A stretch of DNA of 10,952 nt from Planctomycetota bacterium (GTDB lineage: Bacteria > Planctomycetota > Brocadiia > Brocadiales > Brocadiaceae): assembly GCA_023261465.1 (NCBI GenBank), contig JAHFOW010000095.1, positions 1-10,952 of the forward strand. Reading direction: 5' to 3'. The notes beneath the pieces were generated by a model that did no database searches, had not been told where the DNA came from, and was given only the letters and a program-made list of their open reading frames with translations. Below, in pieces: positions 5,579 to 10,952 of this stretch. The translations under genes and the position numbers were made by a program. Position 1 is the first letter of the stretch; every line of letters starts with the position of its first letter.

Positions 5579-6820
5579 CTAAATCTTAACAACTTCCTCT
5601 TTCTCTGCCTTGTCAAGCCCGAAAGCTGTATGAACAACCCTCCATGCACGTTCTGCATGGGCATCATCTATGACACAGGAAATCTTAATCTCTGAGGTGC
5701 TGATCATCTGGATATTAATCTTTTCCTGGGCAAGTACGCTGAACATCTTTTCTGCCACACCGCAATGACTCCGCATACCAATCCCAACCACGGACAACTT
5801 GGCAATCTTGCTGTCATGTAAAACTTCCTTAGCGCCGAGATCATTCTTGATCTTCTCCGCAGTTTCCAGGGCCAGCCGCAGATCACTTCGCGGCACGGTA
5901 AACGTTACGTCTGCCCTGCCCTCAATGCTGGCATTCTGAATAATCATATCCACGTTGATATTTTTTCTGGCAATCTCATGAAAAATCTTTGCAGCCTGGC
6001 CAGGGACGTCCGGCACAGCACGAATTGTAATCTTTGCGTCATCCTTACTCACCGCAACCCCACTCACAACAATATTTTCCATTTCTTTAGCCTCCTTACA
6101 GATTAACGTCCCTTCCTTGTTATTAAAACTCGACCGCACGTAGAGGGGAACGTTATATTTCTTTGCAAATTCTATTGAACGGGAATGCATTACCTGAGCG
6201 CCCAGACTTGCCAGTTCAAGTATCTCATCATAGGATACCCTGTCAAGTTTTCTGGCATACGGAACCTTTCTCGGATCCGCTGTATAAATCCCATCCACAT
6301 CGGTAAAAATGTCGCACCGGTCGGCCTTCATAATCGCAGCAAGGGCCACCGCTGTTGTATCTGAACCGCCACGTCCAAGGGTAGTAATATTTTCGTCCGC
6401 ATCGATACCCTGAAACCCGGCAACGATAACAATCGTACCTTTATCCAGCTCTTTTTGAATACGATGTGCGTTGATATCCTTAATTCGCGCTTTGGTATGA
6501 TAGCTATCGGTAACAATGCCTACCTGGCCTCCGGTAAAAGAAACGGCCGGATAACCAAGTGCATGGATCGCCATTGCCACAAGGGCAATGGAAATCTGCT
6601 CGCCGGTCGACATGAGCATATCCATTTCACGAGTAGATGGATTATCCGTTATTTCATGGGCGAGGTCAATTAGTTCATCGGTAGTCTGTCCCCTGGCTGA
6701 AACCACCACAATGACCTTGTTTCCTGCTTTATACGTCTCTACGATTCGTTTTGCCGCCGCCTTAATGCGTTCCGCGTTAGCAACTGAAGTGCCGCCAAAT
6801 TTCTGTACAATAAGCGCCAT
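5579..6820 (-). CDS. lysC: Aspartate kinase
   Basis: A 413-residue monofunctional aspartokinase. It phosphorylates L-aspartate with ATP in the cytoplasm, the first step towards lysine, threonine, methionine and diaminopimelate. The N-terminal kinase domain has KFGGTSV (7-13), TTLGRGGSDTTA (146-157) and FTDVDGIYTADPR (172-184). Two ACT domains follow (about 262-335 and 340-410), the second with VVGIGMRSHCGVAEKMF (344-360), where lysine or threonine usually binds for feedback inhibition. The ATG at 6820 is preceded by AAGGA 7 bp away and starts the usual MALIVQKFGG. A GTG 18 bp upstream is rejected. I see no lysine riboswitch upstream. It shares the strand with cimA but is separated from it by the ahbD-like gene. 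Confidence 0.95.
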   Translation of the reverse strand: MALIVQKFGGTSVANAERIKAAAKRIVETYKAGNKVIVVVSARGQTTDELIDLAHEITDNPSTREMDMLMSTGEQISIALVAMAIHALGYPAVSFTGGQVGIVTDSYHTKARIKDINAHRIQKELDKGTIVIVAGFQGIDADENITTLGRGGSDTTAVALAAIMKADRCDIFTDVDGIYTADPRKVPYARKLDRVSYDEILELASLGAQVMHSRSIEFAKKYNVPLYVRSSFNNKEGTLICKEAKEMENIVVSGVAVSKDDAKITIRAVPDVPGQAAKIFHEIARKNINVDMIIQNASIEGRADVTFTVPRSDLRLALETAEKIKNDLGAKEVLHDSKIAKLSVVGIGMRSHCGVAEKMFSVLAQEKINIQMISTSEIKISCVIDDAHAERAWRVVHTAFGLDKAEKEEVVKI

Positions 6821-6951
6821 GATTCCATCCTTAACCACACGAATAGTATATAAATACGAGTAATGTAAAATAGACTTATTAGATTATTAAATGTATGAAT
6901 TAAAGTCAACTTTTTTCTCAATTATCAGGAAATCGTAAACTTATTTTCTCA

Positions 6952-6980
6952 TTGAAAAGGTTTTGGTATATGGATATAAT
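6952..6980 (+). promoter_or_regulatory. Sigma70-like promoter of bfr
   Basis: TTGAAA (6952-6957), a 17-bp spacer and a perfect TATAAT (6975-6980) form a near-consensus promoter. Transcription would start near 6987 and leave an AT-rich 5' leader of about 130 nt. I do not see a convincing Fur box over it. This is the main feature of the 296-bp gap between lysC and bfr; no clear lysC promoter was found. Confidence 0.65.
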
Positions 6981-7116
6981 CCAGAAAATTGTTTGTTTAA
7001 CTTTGACTGCTTTTGGCGTCAACTATTTCAACTGTTAAATTGAATATTTTTTTGTTACGGGTTATGAGAGGTTCACAGTGTGAAATTCTTTAACATTTAC
7101 AGAGAGGAGACTATTT

Positions 7117-7599
7117 GTGGAAGGTAATGCAAAAGTCATCGAAACGCTCAACGAAGTGCTTGCTGCGGAAATAACGGCTATAAATCAATATTTTGTACAT
7201 GCAAAGATGTGTGAAAACTGGGGATATCAACTCCTTTACGATGATACTGAAAAAAGGGCCTTTGATGAAATGAAACACGCCGAAAAAGTCATTGAACGTA
7301 TTCTCTATTTGGAGGGCATTCCGATCATTACAAAACAGGATAAAATCAATATCGGAAAAACGGTTGAAGAACAGGTGAAAAATGATTATGCCTTAGAAAA
7401 AGGCGCTATCGTACGGCTTCAAAAGTCAATTACCCTTTGCAATAATTTGGGAGACGCCGGGTCAAGTGATTTACTTGAACACATCCTCCTTGATGAAGAA
7501 CAACACGCCAATGATTTAGAATCATATCTTCAACAAATCAAGGACATGGGCATCAATAATTTCCTTGTAACACAGGTCAACAAAAAGGAAAAGTCATAA
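7117..7599 (+). CDS. bfr: Bacterioferritin (haem-type ferritin)
   Basis: A 160-residue four-helix-bundle ferritin, the usual Bfr length. All ferroxidase ligands are in the family positions: Glu18, Glu51, His54, Glu94, Glu127 and His130. Met52, the residue that binds haem between two subunits, is also present. The protein should therefore form the 24-subunit cytoplasmic shell that oxidises Fe(II) and stores iron, and should carry haem b. It starts with GTG, 6 bp after a GGAGA site. Its own promoter lies upstream. Placed next to an AhbD-like haem gene, it fits a cell with high iron turnover, but the two genes are not one operon. Confidence 0.95.
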   Translation: MEGNAKVIETLNEVLAAEITAINQYFVHAKMCENWGYQLLYDDTEKRAFDEMKHAEKVIERILYLEGIPIITKQDKINIGKTVEEQVKNDYALEKGAIVRLQKSITLCNNLGDAGSSDLLEHILLDEEQHANDLESYLQQIKDMGINNFLVTQVNKKEKS

Positions 7600-7652
7600 G
7601 TACCATAGCGCAACACAGCCTCATCTGAATTCCCACTCTGTTTGCCGGGCAT

Positions 7653-7728
7653 AATACCCCCACCCTATCCCTCCCCCTAAACGGGGAGGGTTGTTCTCCC
7701 CGCTTTAAAGGGAGACAGTGGGAGTATT
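7653..7728. repeat. Nested G/C-rich palindromes between bfr and the GH15 gene
   Basis: Outer arms AATACCCCCAC (7653-7663) and GTGGGAGTATT (7718-7728) pair with one mismatch. Inside are CCCTCCCC (7669-7676) / GGGGAGGG (7683-7690) with a 6-nt loop, and TCTCCC (7695-7700) / GGGAGA (7710-7715). It lies between two convergent genes, so it may act as a bidirectional terminator. The layout is also that of a dispersed REP-type element. Confidence 0.7.
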
Positions 7729-7736
7729 TACCTCTT

Positions 7737-9767
7737 TTAATACAAGACGCCGCATGGTTTCTGTGCGTGCCGGTGCATATAACATGTAGAATTACCACAT
7801 GCAGCACAGAGCGAAAGTTCCTCACGTTTTTTCATGTATTTCATTACCGTCGTCACAAATGCAGCATGGCTCCAGGTTAAGGGAGATACTGACAGTGGTG
7901 CGTTGGTGTAAGGATCGACCTGCTCCGCAAGGACACCCGATGGTAATGCACGGTCTACAACCCATTCCAGAATGGGCAATGCATTGTTCAACTCTGTCAA
8001 ATTTTTCGCCCGCATAATATCATACTCTGCAAGCCACATCGTACAGATAAACCAGGGATTTCCTGGTACTCGTTCGATATCATTACTTACCCTCTGATAA
8101 TAATCATTGGTATATCTGGCAACGCCGCCCACGTCCGTCTTTACCCACAGTTTTTCCTTCACGGCATTCATCGTCGATGCTATGATTGACGCATCCGGAT
8201 GAAATACATCGAAGGCGACCAGTCCAAAAAGACTCGCATCGACCGTCATGTCAAGTTCATACCCCTTTACAGTCCTTTTCCCCATGCGTGCAAAACGGCC
8301 TTCTTCCTTGTTGTAAAAATATGCTATGAGGGCATCCTTCATTCTGTCTGCAACTTCATAAAATTTGTCGCCATACGATTTCTCGCCAAAGGCACAGGCA
8401 AAATTCCCGGCAGCCCGCAATCCTGCAATAACGGCAGATACCGTAAAGGTATGCACCCCATATCGCTCTTCCCACAGGTCGTATGAATCGAGAGGTAAAC
8501 CGGTTGCTTCATCCCTGAATTTGACCATAAATTCTGCGGCATTTATAATGAGAATCCGGTACATAGGTTTGATAAATTCAATATCTCTGAATGTGTCATA
8601 GTGATGCCATAATGACCAGAGAACCAGGGCAATTCCATCTTCCTGTATGGGAAGGCTTTTTTTCTCGTCTTTGATCCAGGGATGCCACGAACTGGCAAAA
8701 GAACGGTCAGGATTATACTTGTGGAGCAAATAGCCATCTTTGGAAACAACATCTGCGCAAAACTGAAAAAAACGCCTTGTCGTATCCATATAGCCGGATT
8801 TTGTCAGGGCATAGGATACAAGGGCGCCGTCCCTTGGCCACATATATGAATAGGTATCCATTCCTTTCTGGGTGATATCGGAGTCATTGGCAGCGATAAT
8901 GGCGCCGTTATTATCAATCTGCGTTCTGATGATAAGCAGACTTCTCTTGAAAAACGAAATGAGTTTCTGGGGGAGGTCATGAAAATTGAAGAACTCTTTA
9001 TTAACCCACAACTTCCAGTAATTTTCCGTGCGACGGATCAATTCTTCAGGTGTTTTCTCCCAGACAGTCTTATTTAAAGTTACTACTTCACTATATTTCG
9101 TTCCCGCAGCAATCCAATAATGCGCTACATTTTCTCCGTGCGCCCCCACCTGAACGTTAATACCCAGGGTTGAATCGACAGAACCCTGGGTGATGGGATT
9201 GCCGCTCAGCAGTCCATCTTCTGCATCCCTCCATGTTCCCTCTGCGCCGTGTAATTCCTTAATCCCCGTTGCAAAATGGTCTACACCACACTTGGTTGGG
9301 TCGCAACAGTTAATGAGAAAGTACCTCTGGGATTTATAGTGAATAATCGCCTTTGTATCCGGATCATAAAAGGCGGTATCGCCAACCTTGTTTTCGTAGA
9401 TATGAAAATCGTGATTGAAAAAAAGACGTATCTCGCGATCCCTGCCCTCCAGATTCCTCACAATGATTTCCCTTACAAAGATATTTAAGTGAAAATCCAC
9501 AACGTCGTACATCTGAAGTTCTATCTTTAACCGGTCACTTCGCGCCTTTACATCGGTAACGAGGGTATTTTCCTTATATTTTAAAGTCTTTATCCACTCC
9601 CCGTCTATCCAGCTAAACTGGCCGTCAACCCAGACGCCCATGCGGGACGGATGGCCAATGGTGTGATTTTCCTTCCCCACGTAAGGAAAATAGATATCCC
9701 TGATCTGGTATTCCCGGTCAAAGGTAACCAGCATCGAACCATTTCCTACCGGTATGTCTCTTGGCAT
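7737..9767 (-). CDS. Glycoside hydrolase family 15, glucoamylase-type
   Basis: A 676-residue protein with the bacterial GH15 plan: an N-terminal beta-sandwich (about 1-265) and an (alpha/alpha)6 barrel (about 270-650). Barrel motifs are YMWPRDGALVSYAL (308-321), QEDGIALVLWSLWHHY (375-390), DLWEERYGVHTFT (430-442, with Glu433 as probable general acid) and LAEQVDPYTNAPLS (613-626, with Glu615 as probable base). It should release glucose from alpha-glucans, or cleave trehalose as some family members do. No signal peptide is visible, so a cytoplasmic role in glycogen or trehalose breakdown is likely. The start at 9767 has GAGGAA upstream; 31 further in-frame codons upstream lack family similarity. 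The last 23 residues hold four Cys, which is unusual. Confidence 0.88.
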   Translation of the reverse strand: MPRDIPVGNGSMLVTFDREYQIRDIYFPYVGKENHTIGHPSRMGVWVDGQFSWIDGEWIKTLKYKENTLVTDVKARSDRLKIELQMYDVVDFHLNIFVREIIVRNLEGRDREIRLFFNHDFHIYENKVGDTAFYDPDTKAIIHYKSQRYFLINCCDPTKCGVDHFATGIKELHGAEGTWRDAEDGLLSGNPITQGSVDSTLGINVQVGAHGENVAHYWIAAGTKYSEVVTLNKTVWEKTPEELIRRTENYWKLWVNKEFFNFHDLPQKLISFFKRSLLIIRTQIDNNGAIIAANDSDITQKGMDTYSYMWPRDGALVSYALTKSGYMDTTRRFFQFCADVVSKDGYLLHKYNPDRSFASSWHPWIKDEKKSLPIQEDGIALVLWSLWHHYDTFRDIEFIKPMYRILIINAAEFMVKFRDEATGLPLDSYDLWEERYGVHTFTVSAVIAGLRAAGNFACAFGEKSYGDKFYEVADRMKDALIAYFYNKEEGRFARMGKRTVKGYELDMTVDASLFGLVAFDVFHPDASIIASTMNAVKEKLWVKTDVGGVARYTNDYYQRVSNDIERVPGNPWFICTMWLAEYDIMRAKNLTELNNALPILEWVVDRALPSGVLAEQVDPYTNAPLSVSPLTWSHAAFVTTVMKYMKKREELSLCAACGNSTCYMHRHAQKPCGVLY

Positions 9768-9824
9768 AGTGTTTCCTCGAAAACAAATTAGGCGTTTGTC
9801 AATTCTTATACACTTTAATATAAA

Positions 9825-9888
9825 GGGCGAAGCATTTTCCGTGACAGAATCCCGACTCAATTTGTATGGTGAGGAAAATGCTTCGCCC
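9825..9888. repeat. 16-bp perfect inverted repeat with 32-nt spacer
   Basis: GGGCGAAGCATTTTCC (9825-9840) pairs perfectly with 9873-9888 across a 32-nt spacer, just upstream of the GH15 start. The right arm continues as CCTACG, so on the minus strand it reads CGTAGGGGCG, close to the TGTAGGGGCG arm of the repeat at 5478. These are probably members of one dispersed palindromic family. Confidence 0.8.
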
Positions 9889-9911
9889 CTACGTTTTACG
9901 GTTCGTTGTCA

Positions 9912-10091
9912 TCACAATCCCGTCCCATTTCGAATAATCTCCGATTGTCGTATTACACCATCCTGCACCAGGCTGAATACCGCGAAACCCTCATAATCCA
10001 CTCGATGCGCCTTTCTGCCGTCTGCCGCAAAAGCCTCATGTATTTTAAATAGGGGCTGACCCAATCCGGTTTGTTTAATTATTACCCTCAT
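9912..10091 (-). CDS. Unrecognised 59-residue protein coupled to the Fic gene
   Basis: The ATG at 10091 lies 2 bp after the Fic stop codon. The Fic 3' end supplies an AGAGGG ribosome-binding site, so translational coupling is likely. The 59-residue frame starts MRVIIKQTGLGQPLFKIHEA and has mixed, protein-like composition: a helix-like HEAFAADGRKAHRV (18-31) followed by strand-like VDYEGFAVFSLVQDGVIRQS (31-50). I do not recognise a family, signal peptide or membrane segment. It contains SLVQDG (40-45), one residue away from the Fic-inhibitory pattern [S/T]xxxE[G/N]; this may be chance. It could be a regulator or partner of the Fic protein, or an unrelated small protein. Confidence 0.55.
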   Translation of the reverse strand: MRVIIKQTGLGQPLFKIHEAFAADGRKAHRVDYEGFAVFSLVQDGVIRQSEIIRNGTGL

Positions 10092-10093
10092 TA

Positions 10094-10952
10094 TTACCCT
10101 CTTTCAGTGGTATTACCCTTTTTCTTCCATAATGCGCCTGGTCCCCTCCCGATACATTCAACCACGCCTGATTTCTGCATAGCTTTAAGCACTGTTCGTA
10201 TCATATCCCGACTGACAGCAGGGCATTTTTTTTCTATATCCGCAACAGAAAAGTCCCTATCAACGGCGAGAACAGCCTGATGCACCATCTCTGTCTTGGA
10301 TCCACGTGGGCTTGCTATTGAACGCGCCCTCTCTTCAAATTCCTTATATGCCGTCTTGAGAACAGAGAGCACAAAATTCAGGTATGGCCATGGATCATGT
10401 TTGCCTTCATGCCAGCCTTTGGAACTTTCCTCAAGGGTTTCATAATACCGCTGTTTATTTTCTTCTATAATGCGCTCAAGGCTAATGTACCGACCGATCT
10501 CATAGCCAAGGTGATAACACTGTAAAAGCATAAGCAACCGTGATACCCTTCCATTGCCGTCCCGGAATGGATGCACGCATAAAAAATCCAGATTAAACGC
10601 CGCCATAGCTATTAATGGATGCATCCAGCGTTCTTTAATGCAATCGTGCCAGGCTTTTACAAGCAACTTCATGTATCGCGGAGTTTCATTCGCAGGAACC
10701 GTTTTAAAGCGGATACGCGCTTTCCCATCGGGGTACCGTTCTATGATGTCGCTGTCTCTGTTTTTATACTCCCCTGCGTCACCTATGCCGCCCCGCGCTA
10801 ACCGGTGCAATTCACAGATGGTGTCTTCCGATACGGCAAGAGCGCCGGATTTTGTATGGATCAGTTCAAGCGCATTGCGATAACCACGCACCTCTTCTTC
10901 ATCCCTGTCTCGCAAAAGCGCCCTGCCTAATACCACTTCCTTTACCCTTGCA
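10094..10952 (-). CDS. Fic-domain protein, N-terminus beyond the window
   Basis: 285 residues are visible and the frame stays open to the window edge, so the real start is missing. A GTG at 10936 is in frame, but coding continues upstream as ARVKEV. HPFRDGNGRVSR (coded near 10538-10573) matches the full Fic motif HPFx[D/E]GN[G/K]R, with catalytic His and the ATP-phosphate-binding loop intact. Fic enzymes usually transfer AMP from ATP to Ser, Thr or Tyr of a target protein. A C-terminal winged-helix-like region follows (VAVDRDFSVADIEKKCPAVS to VVECIGRGPG), common in stand-alone Fic proteins and suggesting DNA binding. The N-terminal Fic_N segment, which may hold the autoinhibitory helix, is off the edge. 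The target is unknown. Confidence 0.88.
   Translation of the reverse strand, partial: ARVKEVVLGRALLRDRDEEEVRGYRNALELIHTKSGALAVSEDTICELHRLARGGIGDAGEYKNRDSDIIERYPDGKARIRFKTVPANETPRYMKLLVKAWHDCIKERWMHPLIAMAAFNLDFLCVHPFRDGNGRVSRLLMLLQCYHLGYEIGRYISLERIIEENKQRYYETLEESSKGWHEGKHDPWPYLNFVLSVLKTAYKEFEERARSIASPRGSKTEMVHQAVLAVDRDFSVADIEKKCPAVSRDMIRTVLKAMQKSGVVECIGRGPGALWKKKGNTTERG

Noticed and set aside
6821..6951. Lysine riboswitch upstream of lysC
   Set aside because: The stretch is short and AT-rich and lacks the conserved core and helices of that riboswitch.
1..10952. CRISPR array, tRNA or rRNA genes
   Set aside because: No regularly spaced direct repeats and no tRNA- or rRNA-like sequences were seen; the repeats present are isolated palindromes and attC-like sites.

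Overview
The window looks like a bacterial chromosome segment of moderate, rather low G+C. It joins an AT-rich accessory region (about 1-2100) to a stretch of housekeeping genes (about 2140-9770) and ends in an incomplete Fic locus. Protein style (citramalate synthase, an AhbD-like radical SAM protein with a His/Pro/Gly-rich N-terminus, haem-type bacterioferritin, GH15 glucoamylase) and the many small palindromic repeats would suit an anaerobic, haem-rich bacterium. An anammox planctomycete (Brocadiales) is my best guess, but no marker gene here proves it.

Left part (1-2100). Two 72-bp sites (18-89 and 562-633) have the architecture of integron attC recombination sites read on the minus strand. 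They bracket a RelE-type toxin/Phd-YefM-type antitoxin pair, so 24-567 reads as a gene cassette. A SAM-dependent methyltransferase lies in the position of the next cassette. Its far side is cut off by the solo end of an IS3-like element and a 44-bp perfect palindrome. Beyond that is a second small toxin-antitoxin-like pair (DUF4258/DUF2283), whose first gene seems to have lost its N-terminal start. No integrase is present, so this is at most part of an integron or a cassette cluster lacking an integrase.

Middle part (2140-7600). Citramalate synthase (cimA, minus) and aspartate kinase (lysC, minus) serve isoleucine synthesis and the aspartate family. Between them, on the opposite strand, sits a radical SAM/SPASM protein of the AhbD (haem b synthase) type with its own sigma70-like promoter. 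Bacterioferritin (bfr, plus) diverges from lysC behind a very good sigma70-like promoter. Its haem-ligand Met and all ferroxidase residues are kept. The haem-synthesis and haem-ferritin genes fit a cell with heavy iron and haem demand.

Right part (7600-10952). A GH15 glucoamylase-type enzyme (minus) with both catalytic Glu residues ends in an unusual Cys-rich tail. A Fic-domain protein, cut by the window edge, is followed 2 bp later by a 59-codon ORF that I do not recognise. Intergenic spaces carry several REP-like palindromes, one of them flanked by an 8-bp direct repeat.
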